Assembly (NCBI GenBank): GCA_950097015.1 | Contig: CATNEN010000038.1 | Span: 28,426,501 to 28,490,500, forward strand | Reading direction: 5' to 3' | Length of the DNA: 64,000 bases | Source: Macrostomum hystrix | Taxonomy: Eukaryota; Platyhelminthes; Macrostomidae | Shown here: one piece after another, positions 23,401 to 31,089 of the stretch | Position numbering within the stretch: position 1 is the stretch's first letter | Layout of the letters: each line of letters begins with the position of its first letter | The notes under the pieces: generated by a model | Database searches by the model: none | Told to the model about the DNA's origin: nothing | What the model saw: only the letters and a program-made list of their open reading frames with translations | Program-made: the position numbers and the translations under genes

Positions 23401-24676
23401 TAGAACCTTCTCAAAACAAGCCTTCATGAACTAGAACCTTCTCAAAACAAACCTTCATGAACTAGAACCTTCTCAAAACAAACCTTCATGAACTAGAACC
23501 TTCTCAAAACAAACCTTCATGAACTAGAACCTTCTCAAAACAAACCTTCATGAACTAGAACCTTCTCAAAACAAACCTTCATGAACTAGAACCTTCTCAA
23601 AACAAACCTTCATGAACTAGAACCTTCTCAAAACAAACCTTTATGAACTAGAACCTTCTCAAAACAAACCTTCATGAACTAGAACCTTCTCAAAACAAGC
23701 CTTCATGAACTAGAACCTTCTCAAAACAAGCCTTCATGAACTAGAACCTTCTCAAAACAAGCCTTCATGAACTAGAACCTTCTCAAAACAAACCTTCATG
23801 AACTAGAACCTTCTCAAAACAAACCTTTATGAACTAGAAGCTTCTCAAAACAAACCTTCATGAACTAGAACCTTCTCAAAACAGGCCTTCATGAACTAGA
23901 AGCTTCTCAAAACAAACCTTAATGAACTAGAACCTTCTCAAAACAAACCTTCATGAACTAGAACCTTCTCAAAACAAACCTTCATGAACTAGAACCTTCT
24001 CAAAACAAACCTTAATGAACTAGAAGCTTCTCAAACCTAACCTTCATGAACTAGAACCTTCTCAAAACAAGCCTTCATGAACTAGAACCTTCTCAAAACA
24101 AGCCTTCATGAACTAGAACCTTCTCAAAACAAACGTTAATGAACTAGAAGCTTCTCAAACCTAACCTTCATGAACTAAAGCCTTCTTCATTGTCTTTTTC
24201 TTGAGTATAGTTCATTTCAAAACATGCACTATGAAGATTAAAAATTACCGACTTGCCTCTCTTTGCCGATTAACCCTAGTCTCGTTTTTCAGTATAAACT
24301 TTCCGTCTCGATCGTCTTTGCCCCAGTTGAGCTGCACAAGCAGTGGCCGATCGTTCTCAGACAATCGCCTCTCATCGCCATTTGAGTGCACCTCGTAAAG
24401 GCCGTAGATGTCGCAGCCGAGCATCTTCAAGTCGGGATGAAATTTCTCAACTAGGGGACCAATGAGGTCGCGAGTTGTAGCCGTGCTGGACACGCGCAAG
24501 CATTTAGTCTGGTATTTCTGATCGTCGCCTTGAAAATAGAAGCGCATGGCGCCAAAGAATTCCAGATTCTGATTTGGGAAAGAGATTTCGAATAGGTCCA
24601 AACGATTCTCGTTCCATTCTCGAATACGATTGATGAGCTCAATGCGCTCAGTCTCAAGCTGTGAGGCCGACTGCAT
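5236..24676 (-). CDS. AFDN: Afadin/canoe ortholog, whole gene span (16 coding exons)
   Basis: Afadin is a cytoplasmic adaptor at adherens junctions that links nectins, F-actin and Ras/Rap GTPases. The exons read in order give the full family architecture: RA1, a basic linker ending in the conserved TISNPE block, RA2, FHA, DIL, PDZ, a proline/glutamine-rich region, a charged coiled coil, and the tail block GAQE/VYRDP. Coding length is about 6.27 kb (about 2,090 codons), somewhat longer than vertebrate afadin because of glutamine runs. Donors and acceptors fit GT-AG with matching phase at every junction except exon 1-2. There the strongest-looking donor (GTAATT) leaves phase 2 while the exon-2 acceptor needs phase 0; a GTTAAT donor 16 nt earlier, or a small missed exon, would fix this. 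A 3' splice site at 24702/24703 leaves a 26-nt leader before the ATG, consistent with trans-splicing. Introns are loaded with minisatellites and SINEs. Confidence 0.93.
5452..6079. repeat. Afadin intron 15: degenerate repeats of about 100 bp
   Basis: Blocks containing GGTAAATGGCGGGAGTAACT and ATCTTATTAGTCC recur near 5468, 5797, 5899 and 5985 with drift. A GC-richer segment (about 5615-5790) without the repeat interrupts the series. No coding exon is seen inside. Confidence 0.6.
6080..6370 (-). CDS. AFDN: Afadin exon 15
   Basis: The exon is 97 codons between an acceptor ATTTTCAG and a donor GTACGC, phase 0 at both ends. It is rich in Ser, Asn and Pro, with a [10 protein letters not shown] stretch that could bind SH3 domains, and ends TPTVIGAQE, the first half of the conserved tail block. 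Afadin prolines in this region are known to bind signalling proteins; for this protein that is inference. Confidence 0.85.
6640..7080. repeat. Afadin intron 14 minisatellite, 13-bp unit
   Basis: Tandem units of GTAGACAGGAGAG with A/G variation fill most of the intron 6371-7158. On the transcribed (minus) strand the array is pyrimidine-rich and lies between exon 14 and the exon-15 acceptor. The long open frames it produces in several frames are repeat artefacts. Confidence 0.9.
7159..7431 (-). CDS. AFDN: Afadin exon 14 (charged coiled coil)
   Basis: The exon is 91 codons of Glu/Arg-rich heptad-like sequence (for example [19 protein letters not shown]), with an acceptor after TACATTCAG and donor GTAAGC. 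Afadin carries such a charged coiled coil before its C-terminal actin-binding region. Phase is 0 at both ends. Confidence 0.88.
7531..7596 (-). CDS. AFDN: Afadin exon 13 (22-codon micro-exon)
   Basis: This 66-nt exon encodes [20 protein letters not shown] and two further residues. It lies between acceptor TTTGCACCAG and donor GTGCGA, phase 0 on both sides. It continues the charged helix in register with exons 12 and 14. It is too short for ordinary ORF searches and is called from splice sites and composition. Confidence 0.75.
7698..7754 (-). CDS. AFDN: Afadin exon 12 (19-codon micro-exon)
   Basis: This 57-nt exon encodes [19 protein letters not shown], with acceptor AATCTTCTAG and a strong donor GTAAGT. 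An alternative donor three bases earlier would drop the final Val. Both ends are phase 0, so the exon could be skipped without a frame change. Confidence 0.75.
7826..8500. repeat. Afadin intron 11 minisatellite, 24-bp unit
   Basis: Near-perfect 24-bp units containing TCTAGATCCCAATATACCTG run from about 7848 to 8130; diverged units with shorter and altered spacing continue to 8500. The outer part shows more variants than the core, as in arrays that homogenise from the centre. Confidence 0.92.
8598..9008 (-). CDS. AFDN: Afadin exon 11 (coiled coil, Ser/Asp linker, polyQ)
   Basis: The exon is 137 codons. It starts [20 protein letters not shown], continues as a long Arg/Glu/Gln helix, passes through an acidic serine stretch ([15 protein letters not shown]), then another charged helix, and ends in seven or eight Gln codons. 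Acceptor is TTATCGCAG and donor GTAAAA. It matches the afadin coiled-coil region by position and composition. Confidence 0.85.
9062..10243. repeat. Afadin intron 10 minisatellite, 24-bp unit
   Basis: The core (about 9240-9950) has about 30 units of 24 bp built on GTGAAGGCTGAGATGAAGGG followed by AGGA or AAGA. On both sides the array grades into a related shorter unit with AGAGACAGACTGAGGTGAA. The transcribed strand reads as pyrimidine-rich CTTCATCTCAGCC repeats. Confidence 0.93.
10255..10594 (-). CDS. AFDN: Afadin exon 10 (proline run, coiled-coil start)
   Basis: The acceptor TTATAACAG and phase 2 join cleanly to exon 9; the donor is GTGAGT in phase 0. The encoded segment has a poly-proline run, a short polyQ, then [17 protein letters not shown], and ends in an acidic stretch. 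The [16 protein letters not shown] segment corresponds to the LMLEWQFQKRL-type block that precedes the coiled coil in vertebrate afadin. Confidence 0.87.
10595..11011. other. Afadin intron 9, AT-rich with degenerate CGTTACTTTT repeats
   Basis: Short motifs of the form CG(C/T)TACTTTTT recur irregularly, and no periodic array or exon is visible. It is the only mid-length intron in the 3' half of the gene without a clean minisatellite. Confidence 0.5.
11012..12351 (-). CDS. AFDN: Afadin exon 9 (post-PDZ segment, large Q/P-rich region)
   Basis: After the acceptor CACCCCAACCAG the exon begins [20 protein letters not shown], which completes the PDZ C-terminal strand and the conserved post-PDZ block ending in QPSPP. 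The remaining roughly 400 codons are Gln/Pro/Ser-rich and probably disordered. They include five tandem 36-bp repeats encoding [16 protein letters not shown] units (about 11840-12010). Antisense leucine-, alanine- and serine-rich frames are shadows of CAG repeats. The donor is GTAGAT, phase 2. Confidence 0.9.
12352..12712. other. Afadin intron 8, AT-rich
   Basis: There are loose repeats of AATTAACGGAAGTTAATA between about 12545 and 12645, but no extended array. No exon or mobile element is seen. Confidence 0.5.
12713..13027 (-). CDS. AFDN: Afadin exon 8 (PDZ domain)
   Basis: The exon is 105 codons with donor GTGAGT. A polyQ run is followed by a PDZ domain: the carboxylate-binding loop [11 protein letters not shown], then [35 protein letters not shown] and [10 protein letters not shown]. 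In afadin this PDZ binds nectin tails. The acceptor TTCAAG at 13028 is weaker than its neighbours, so the 5' border is less certain; the exact start within the Q-rich segment does not affect the domain. Confidence 0.9.
13138..13261 (-). mobile_element. SINE family A fragment in afadin intron 7
   Basis: This is a partial copy of the SINE body (TGACTCCTGAGCACACACGC to GACTTTCTCATCGTCAGGCA) without tRNA-like head or ATT tail. It abuts the 30-bp minisatellite directly, so the array may have grown at the broken SINE end. Confidence 0.8.
13263..14068. repeat. Afadin intron 7 minisatellite, 30-bp unit
   Basis: About 27 units of exactly 30 bp (AGTATAGGGATTTCGGTACG plus TAGCACCAAG) differ almost only at one G/A position, with a small insertion at about 13926. 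It is the most homogeneous array in the window. It reads open in several frames on both strands because the unit is a multiple of three and lacks stops. Confidence 0.95.
14131..14566 (-). CDS. AFDN: Afadin exon 7 (DIL domain C-terminal part)
   Basis: The acceptor TCTCACAG restores phase 2 from exon 6, giving [16 protein letters not shown]. The exon carries the end of the DIL region and the conserved block [13 protein letters not shown]...VPNGLEEFL, typical of afadin just before the PDZ. The donor GTTTGT follows a short Gln run. Confidence 0.92.
14620..15958. repeat. Afadin intron 6 minisatellite, 21-bp unit
   Basis: About 63 units built on GATTATGAATGGGATTCTTA carry point variants (GGG/GTG, CTT/CTC/ATT, TGAT/GGAT) in recurring higher-order patterns. 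Three 3' variants contain ATTGGATTATTCCGACTATG. The long open frames on both strands are artefacts of the 21-bp unit. Confidence 0.93.
16038..16342 (-). CDS. AFDN: Afadin exon 6 (DIL domain core)
   Basis: The exon encodes [37 protein letters not shown] and [18 protein letters not shown], closely matching the afadin DIL (dilute) domain core. The donor is GTGAGA in phase 2. The 5' border is placed at an AAAACCAG acceptor; a GCGAGCAG acceptor 24 nt further in is an alternative with the same frame. Confidence 0.9.
16395..17830. repeat. Afadin intron 5 minisatellite, 45-bp unit
   Basis: About 32 units of 45 bp include AATCTGGGATTTCAATCATA and GATCCCACTTTACTCAGGGA. Some units are 46 bp (TTTCAAATCAT), which breaks the open frame at intervals; others are 43 bp (GATCTACTTT). 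Variants recur in blocks, suggesting duplication of several units at a time. Confidence 0.94.
17950..18482 (-). CDS. AFDN: Afadin exon 5 (DIL domain N-terminal part)
   Basis: The acceptor CATCCACAG restores phase 1 from exon 4 and the donor is GTGAGT. The frame reads [14 protein letters not shown], then [20 protein letters not shown], then [20 protein letters not shown], the canonical opening of the afadin DIL domain. An aspartate-rich end follows. Confidence 0.92.
18705..19047 (-). mobile_element. SINE family A, full-length copy in afadin intron 4
   Basis: On the minus strand it starts with a tRNA-like head: the A-box-like TGGCAGAGCGGTTAACGCG and the B-box-like AAGTTCGATTT. The shared SINE body and an ATT-rich 3' tail near 18705-18740 follow. 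It fills most of the intron between the FHA and DIL exons. I could not identify a clear target duplication. Confidence 0.85.
19158..19890 (-). CDS. AFDN: Afadin exon 4 (FHA domain with flanking polyQ)
   Basis: The acceptor CAACTCGCAG and phase-0 junction join FQ to VRPVPAG. A Gln-rich linker leads to [13 protein letters not shown], the conserved sequence before the afadin FHA domain. The FHA-like fold follows ([17 protein letters not shown]...[19 protein letters not shown]...LLVRFIDP). The exon ends in interrupted polyQ and poly-proline with donor GTGAGT, phase 1. Confidence 0.92.
20107..21200. repeat. Afadin intron 3 minisatellite, 30-bp unit
   Basis: About 36 units of 30 bp contain AGGATCTGGGAGGATTGGGA and CTCGAACCAG, with G/T, CG/CT and CC/CA variants. 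The variants recur in a repeating order spanning several units, a sign of higher-order amplification. The array reads open on both strands. Confidence 0.94.
21267..21581 (-). CDS. AFDN: Afadin exon 3 (second Ras-association domain)
   Basis: The exon is 105 codons, phase 0 at both ends, acceptor TTTAAACAG and donor GTTAGG. It encodes [20 protein letters not shown], then [24 protein letters not shown] and the end strand KGTFMFQ. The pattern matches afadin RA2, which binds Ras/Rap-type GTPases. Confidence 0.93.
21661..22065 (-). mobile_element. tRNA-derived SINE, family B, next to an 85-bp dispersed repeat
   Basis: On the minus strand the head has GCCTAGGGGCTAGAGTGTCGG-type A-box geometry (about 22035) and a good B-box, GGGTTCGAGTC (about 21990). 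The body contains TAGCAAGACACTTAA, resembling the conserved central block of several animal SINE superfamilies, and the 3' end is (ATT)n at about 21749-21762. The adjacent 21661-21745 segment recurs in diverged form at 22805-22890. Confidence 0.7.
22213..22405 (+). mobile_element. SINE family A fragment (with a family B-like snippet)
   Basis: A partial family A body (CCAAGGCACAGCGAGAGTGT to GAATTGCCTCCTCACTGGCT) lacks head and tail. Directly upstream, TTTAGCAAGACACTTAATTC matches the family B central block. It is either a chimeric SINE or two adjacent broken copies in afadin intron 2. Confidence 0.7.
22492..22707 (-). CDS. AFDN: Afadin exon 2 (basic linker between RA domains)
   Basis: The exon is 72 codons of strongly basic sequence ([20 protein letters not shown]) ending in [20 protein letters not shown], a block highly conserved between RA1 and RA2 of afadin. 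The acceptor is ATTGCGTCAG. The donor at GTCAGA is followed by TTGTCG. An internal acceptor AATGCCAG would instead fit the phase-2 end of exon 1. Confidence 0.88.
23209..24185. repeat. Afadin intron 1 minisatellite, 31-bp unit
   Basis: About 31 units of 31 bp contain CTTCATGAACTAGAACCTTC and TCAAAACAAAC, with AAGC/AAAC and CATG/TATG/AATG variants. The 3' end has the most variants. The 31-bp unit cannot stay open in one frame. Confidence 0.94.
24249..24676 (-). CDS. AFDN: Afadin exon 1 (first Ras-association domain, start codon)
   Basis: It begins at ATG 24676 and encodes [36 protein letters not shown], then STATTRDLI, the RA1 pattern of afadin, and ends [20 protein letters not shown]. The start is supported by its match to the family N-terminus and by a splice acceptor, AAATTGCAG, just 26 nt upstream. 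The 3' border is uncertain: GTAATT (used here) or GTTAAT 16 nt earlier. Confidence 0.92.
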
Positions 24677-24702
24677 TGCAGGTGGCTATGAACTGGGCCG
24701 GG

Positions 24703-27700
24703 CTGCAATTTGTAGCATTTTTTCTATATTTTCTAATTGCTATAATGTGTATCTAAAATTAACTAGTTTATCTTGCATCTGTATAATAATAGAACTTTTT
24801 TACCAACCATTTACTTTCTTCAGGAACATAATTATGGGTGAAAGTTTCAGCATATTTAACTATTCTAAAATGTACAAACCTGAAAGCTGCAGAAAACTTT
24901 GTGGCTATATTTTTAAGCATAATATTCTCGCATTATGTGCAATGTGCAACTAATGTGCAATATCAAACAAATCTTAAGCAAAGTTTTAATTTGCAATACT
25001 CTTATTAATTTAATGTGCAATTTTACATTTTAATTGCTTTCTGGCTAATATTCATATATGAATACCCTATAAATTATATGATCACAAAAGGGATAATTTG
25101 AAAGAAAAGAAGTTTGCTTATATTGGAAAAATATTTTTGTGGTAGCCAGTTCTTCATATACTTACTTTCTTTCTATTCTTTTCTAAAAAAACTACAGTAG
25201 AATAAATACAATAGCTAACTTTTGTTAAAACAATGTTCCTTATCATTTCTTTTATAATAACTATATACCCAGGTATATATGCTCTAGAGCTCTAGGTATA
25301 TATATTTTCAGAAATTGAGATTTAGCTCAAGACAAGATTCTAAATAAGGAAAACCTGAAGTTGAGGAATTTCAACATGAGACAAGATAATAAGAAATATA
25401 CCTTTGTATCTTGAAACATGAATAGTAAGTTAAACACTATTAAATTATTATTATTACAAGAATCAAGATATTAATTGCTATCATTAAATTTTGCTAATTT
25501 ATTTTTGTTCCATAAGTCAGAGTTTGTAACATTTGTAGCAGCACTAATAAGTCAATGACTAACAGTAACAAGTAAGCCATAGTCAGGATGATGTACATTA
25601 TGCCGTAAATTTCTGGCGTACAAATAACAATTTAATTTTTTTTGGCATACAATTGGCCTAAAAAATGCCGCCGGACGCCGTGGCATATATATGCCAAGCA
25701 GTGTATGCCAACTCCAACCTTCATGCCAAAGTTAATATTAACAATTGTTGGCATAATGCCATAACCTCAGAATCTTATTATAAAATCATAAAAACCGTAA
25801 AACTCGTAAGATGAAATGAAAGTTCATAACGATTTGTGATTTATAAAAAGTAAAAATTGTATGCAAACTATTCATGTAATTTTCTAAAAAAACTTAAACA
25901 AAAAATATGATGTTATCTAGTGCATTGTATTTGGTGAGTGAAACGGGTTAAGTAGAGGTGTTTATAAAGTAGGCAAAAATGTGTAACACGCAAAAAGGTC
26001 ATTTATTGTCACAAAGCCTAGAAAACGTGGCGTAAGTTCCTAGAACCTTGGCGTATGTTTCAGTATGAAGTGGCATAGATTTTTTAAGGGACTTTTTATT
26101 CCGGCATATACCATGACATGATCCTGACTATGGCAAGTAAGAAAGGTTTTTGACAGTAAAAAGTGACTTAGGTTAAGTGGCCTTAGATCATTTTTACAAC
26201 TTATATTTTTTTATTACAAGCATGCAAATTGTTTTTTAATATCTACACATAGCATGCTTTAGACTATAGATATTGAAAGCATTGAAAATAAAATAATTCA
26301 GTTTAAACATACACATGTGCATTAGAGAAATAATATTATATAATATTATTCATAATTTATAAACTTATAGTTACACTGTTACCTACACTGAGCAACAGCA
26401 ACAGTTGAACTCAAAATGACACCCCTAGCGAGAGGTGAAGTTTGCTCTTACTTGTACAAATAATGCAAATTACTCAATACATAGGAAAAATTGTAAATAG
26501 GCCTAGGGGCAAATGGTTGGTCATTATTGATGCTAGCTTTAGATTATACTAATAAATGATTACTAGAGGTTTTATATTTAACTTGATTGTTTAGTGTTTG
26601 CAACTCTATATGAGTAAAATTATTGCCCCCCAACCAAGGGTAGCTTTAGAAGTTTAGTAGCATAAAATTTGTTAAATTAAAATTGCTGGGTATAAAAGTA
26701 AACTTTCAATATAATCATGTCCAAGCTGCGATTAGACTGTTGCATTGAGATTTTATTGAGCATGGGTATGAAAAAATTTCACTCTCAATGGAGAAAACTT
26801 TTTACAGAGTTCAAGAGTTGCCAGTTGGATTTAATTTGGGGGAGTTGACAGTTCAGGGAGGGAGACGGAGTCTACAATGGGTAAACTTTCCAAATTTGCT
26901 ACTGGGGCGTATATTAAGAGCTTTTAAGCAATGGGTCAACATTTAGATTTGCGGGAGGAAGTTATATTTGGGTAGTTTGCCAAATGCCCATAAAGGATAT
27001 TTTGCTATTATTTGACTCATAGCTAGTGTTCTGGCTATATTAGTAGCTAAAAAAATACTCGGCATACTGAGTTAGCAATATACTTAAAATAAATTATGCG
27101 TCTCAAAGGGCTGGAAACTTGCTCGTCACAAACTTAAATGCTGCGACTGGCACAGTATATGTCTCGGTGCGGACGATATAAAATTACATTTTCATGTGTA
27201 ATTAGCTATATCCTCAAAGCGTTTGTAACTAAAAATTAATCAGAAGCTTTTCTTCTAAAATTAAAAGCGACGTGTCATTATTCTTTAGGATTTATCGTTT
27301 GCAAGTAGTTAGTAGTGGTAATAATAACAAGCAGACTATTATTCATTAAACAATTAGTAAAAACAAGTTAAGCAACGCCCAATTTCTTCTTCCGCAAGGC
27401 AATTAAAACATCGTAATTGTAGTATTTCTAAAACTTTATTGGATTTATGCCTTATATATTTAATTTGTGCATGAAATTGGCATTAAATAATTATTGATTA
27501 GTTTAATATATATATTATTTAAAATATATATGTCACTAACTATTTTGCTAACTATTGTCACTAACTATGTGCGTGTCTTCCGGCAAAAACAAATAACTTT
27601 TTTGCCATTACAATAGTTAACTTTATCGACTTTAATGCAAATAAAGTCATTTCGGGTAAAAATGACTCCGTCAATATTAAGTGAATTTTTCCACAACAAG

Positions 27701-27787
27701 TGATTACTACATAATGTATATGTAATGAACAGCTATGTGGCTGATTCGTTCTAATTACCTTCGACAGTGGCACGTGCGTAGATATAC
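24703..27787. other. AT-rich region upstream of afadin, no gene seen
   Basis: No credible exon is seen on either strand. The sequence contains the inverted-repeat element at 25577-26133 and many short AT runs. A promoter for afadin could lie here but I cannot point to it. If the gene is trans-spliced, the true transcription start cannot be read from the ATG. Confidence 0.5.
25577..26133. mobile_element. Non-autonomous DNA transposon, 8-bp TSD CAAGTAAG
   Basis: The ends are inverted copies of CCATAGTCAGGAT, continuing imperfectly through a TATGCCGG-like block about 30 bp in. CAAGTAAG flanks both sides (25569-25576 and 26134-26141). The interior contains several TGGCATA/TATGCCA motifs and no coding sequence. 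The 8-bp duplication suggests a hAT-type transposase. Confidence 0.8.
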
Positions 27788-28909
27788 AACAACAACAACA
27801 ACAAAGTACGACAACCCGAGGCGGAAACCAAAGGGGCTGTCGTCAAAAGGCACGCGCAAGAGCAGAGTGGTGCAGAATTGTCAGTCCGCGGGGGTCGGAG
27901 ATTCTAGCGTCAGTCAGTAGCAGGTCAGGATAGCGTAGCGCCCTCGCCTGACCACGCCGCCGGGGCCCCCGCAGGGAAAGCAGCAGCGCGTCCTGCAGTG
28001 GCTCAGGGCAGCGCTGCTCCGCACGGATGACGTGGCCAGTCAGCTGCAGGCGCCAGATGCCCAGCAGCTGCAGACTTGGCTGGCAGAGCTGGGCCCGGCG
28101 ATAGAGCACATCGTTGCTGTGTTGGTGACGGCAGTCGGGGAATAGTGGACGCCGAAGGCGGCTCGCAGGAGTCCGGCATGGGCGGCATCGAGTTGCCATT
28201 CTTGCGTGCCATTCAGAGTCCACGTTTGAGCGTTGTAGAGAAGGACGGTCTCTATGACGGCTTGTAACAACCGCCCTCTCAGCCGATCCGGCAGCGTGGG
28301 GCACTGCAGGACAGTCCGCAGGGTGCGAAAGGCTGCCCAGGCAAGCGCCCTGCGTCGCGCCATGTCGTCCAGGGTGTCGGGCACTTGACCGCCAAGATAA
28401 ATGAAGGCTCGCAGCGCGGCAGCAGTACCGCTTGCCCATTTACGTTGTGGCAGAAGATCTCGCCGTTGAGGTCATTCGGGACGGTCAGCACCATTGTTTT
28501 CTTGGTGTTAACAGACAGCCCGACTACTGCCGCTGTCGCAGTCAGCTTGTCCAGCAGATGCTGAGCACCTTCGATTGAGCTGGACAGCAGCGGCAGGTCG
28601 TCCGCGTACGCCAGGACAGAGTCGTCTTTCGGGGTGTCGGCTGCTTGTCCTGCGACAGAGCAGAAAGCCGTTAGCGTCGTCAGGAAGGCCGGTGCGCAGC
28701 ACCCAGTCCAGGACCAGGACGAACAGAAAGGGAGCGAGGGTGTCGCGCTGCAGCACACCGGAGGTCGTGTCGAAGATATCGGACAGACCGTCCGGCTTCA
28801 CCACTGCCGCCCTGGTCTCCTGGTACAGGGCCATCACAGCCGTTACCAGCTGGTCAGGCACATGGTACGCGCGCAGGATCTTCGGGATGACCCGTCTCGA
28901 CATCGAGTC
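27788..28909 (-). pseudogene. LINE reverse transcriptase, 3' part (decayed)
   Basis: Reading from 28909 down, the frame continues the RT palm after the LTR insertion: SRRVIPKILRAYHVPDQLV, then a B-domain-like SGVLQRDTLAPFLFVLVLD, then after a frameshift the catalytic YADDLPLLSSS (about 28600). A typical LINE C-terminal region follows with ETVLLYNAQTWTLNGTQEWQ. At least two frame changes break it. It ends in (TTG)n (27786-27804 on the complementary strand). This is the 3' half of the element whose 5' half is at 42438-43955. It looks RTE/CR1-like, but the clade is not certain. Confidence 0.88.
28905..28909. repeat. Left target-site duplication of the LTR element (GAGTC)
   Basis: GAGTC immediately precedes the left LTR and recurs at 42433-42437 directly after the right LTR. 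The target lies within the LINE reverse transcriptase, in codons for the conserved F-D of the A domain. Confidence 0.93.
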
Positions 28910-29876
28910 TATAAGACTTAGAAATCTGAAGGGAATTTAAGAGTTCGTCAGCGGGAAGCGAAAGCAAAAAATAGCAACAGCAGAAAGTGCGAGCAACCGA
29001 AAGGAGAATGATTAGACAAAATCCGCCCCCCAGAGATTAACTATTCATTTCAGCGCAGGCCCGGTTCGGCATGACAGCAGCTGTGCCGACGTGGAGCTGG
29101 CTGAGACCGGATCCGCAGAGGCGCCGACGTGGAGCTGCCGGAGACCGGATCCGCAGCTGTGCTGACGTGGAATGGCCCGAGACCGGAACGCAGCTGCGCT
29201 GACGTGGAGCTCCCGGAATCAACCCGGCCTACCCCGACCTGCAGCTGCCTGCATCGACCCAGCCCAGTCTGAAATTGGAGCCGCCCGGACCCGATCGGGA
29301 ACGAGATCTGGAGGAGGCCGGAACCGCACAAGAAGACTGGATCGATGAAGGGAAAGGGGATAATGAACAGTAGGAAAGAGGTCTCAGTAGAATTGGGAAC
29401 GCATCCTAACTCAACTAAGGTATTTTCAGGACTTTTCCCCACCTCCCATAGAAAATGGGTTGGCGTGCCTGCTAACCAACTAGTTTAATGACAACAACTG
29501 TACTAGACTCGAGGCTGCGACCTCACTCACCCCAAATTCTCATGCGTACTGTTGCTATGGTATTTTCTTCCCCTCGGATCGAGGGTTTTAAAGACATTAT
29601 ATATATTGGTGCGGAGCGCGGAAAAAGATTCGCCGCTCCAGTTAGTTAGAGACTCACTTTGAGCTCCGTTTAGAAAATCATTGTGTTTGCGTTCTTTCTT
29701 AAGTAGAATCAGTGATAACGATCTAGAGATATCACCACTGCCAGCCGGTATACTGAGTATCGATAGTCGTTAGGAGTTATAGCCTTCAAGACTTTTAGAC
29801 TGCAATAAACCGCTAGACAAAGTATAGGAAAACTACGAGTGAAGAAGAAGAGGAACACCAAACTTGAAGCGCTATA
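28910..29876 (+). repeat. 5' long terminal repeat, 967 bp
   Basis: By eye it appears identical to 41466-42432. It begins TATAAGACTTAG and ends AGCGCTATA, so the ends are TATA...TATA rather than TG...CA. A TATA box (TTATATATATT) lies at 29597-29607 and AATAAA at 29804-29809, defining U3, R and U5. U3 carries four imperfect copies of about 37 bp around GACGTGGAGCTG and GAGACCGGA (about 29085-29222), which may be enhancer-like. Confidence 0.95.
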
Positions 29877-31089
29877 CGTGGTTCCCAGACCTACGAGTCA
29901 TCTAGTAAGCAGTCTACAATTTTCAACCTGACGACATCGACCAGTAATGGCTGAGTAATTTCCGACGGTGGAGGAAGGAACGCGGAAGGCCAGGATGAGT
30001 GCTGTCATACAATTGTTTCTCTACTAAGTATATTACATCGTGTCGTAAGAGGACATGTGCGTTTTTTATTGGAAAATTTAACAAAAAAATTGACAAAACT
30101 ATTAAAAATGAACAAAAAAAGTAGAGTAGATTTGTACAAAGCTATACGGTATGATTTTCCTTAGTAGAGAAATATTTAGCGGCTGGTGAAACAAGTCACC
30201 AAGGCCGCGCATCAATAGCGAGGGGCTACCAGGAAGTTGTTTAAATAGGACTATAGTCGAACTATTATAAAAGGTGTACTCATTTAAAGAATTCAGGCAG
30301 CGCTGACCAGCATTACCACATATTAAAGCTTAGGCTCTAAAAAGGAGCTTTCGCAGGAGCCGGCCGACTCATCACAGGTAAAGGACCTGTCAAATGATAT
30401 GCAGCATTAAAAGTACACCGTATAGGGCTTTTCATTATTATAGCGCGCTTCAATAGGCTCAGTAGGATAGTAGACCTTCTGAGGGGAGTTCATACTCTTG
30501 GCACTAAGGACTGCGCGGACACAGAGGGGGGAAGAACTCACTTAGGCTCTGTACACTGCGTCTATCTGACTCCGCTCTCCAGCAAACGCGACAGCCCGCC
30601 CATAGCGCTGTTGATCTACTACAAGGCGTGTTAGGGTAAGTATTTGTGCCCCAACCTAGGTAGCCAGTCCAGGAGACAACCTCGAGGCATTTCTGAATAA
30701 AATTGAAATGCATAGCCCAACTAGCCAATAAGGCAGAAAGCGGAAAACGCTTAATCATTAAAAGTGCATGTATATAAAAGGCTGCAACCATATTACTTAA
30801 CGATTACTTAATGACTTTGCGACATGCGAGACAAAATGCACTCACTCATTTGTATAAAGCAGGAAAATTTACATATTGACAGCACCACCTGGCCGGAAAC
30901 GTATCCGATACCTCTACCCCTTTTCTCATATTTGAATTTCACTTAAACCTTTTGTGAGATCTCAAGATAAATCAGAGCACACACTGACAAGATATTTTGC
31001 TGAAGTCAAGCTGATTAAATACGCATCACTTACATTCATATCATTTGCGGCCAACTCCGCAAAGAACCAATAGACCGGAATATCAGTAT
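29877..31089 (+). other. LTR element leader, 1.2 kb untranslated
   Basis: The region runs from the end of the LTR to the first ATG of the polyprotein. A primer-binding-site candidate starts 2 bases after the LTR; I could not assign its tRNA. No long frame is present. The length suggests a packaging signal, splice donors or an internal ribosome entry site, none of which I can identify directly. Confidence 0.7.

Noticed and set aside
29037..29442. Minus-strand frames in the LTR, repeated at 41593-41998
   Set aside because: They are identical because the LTRs are identical; no family resemblance, and they cross the U3 direct repeats.
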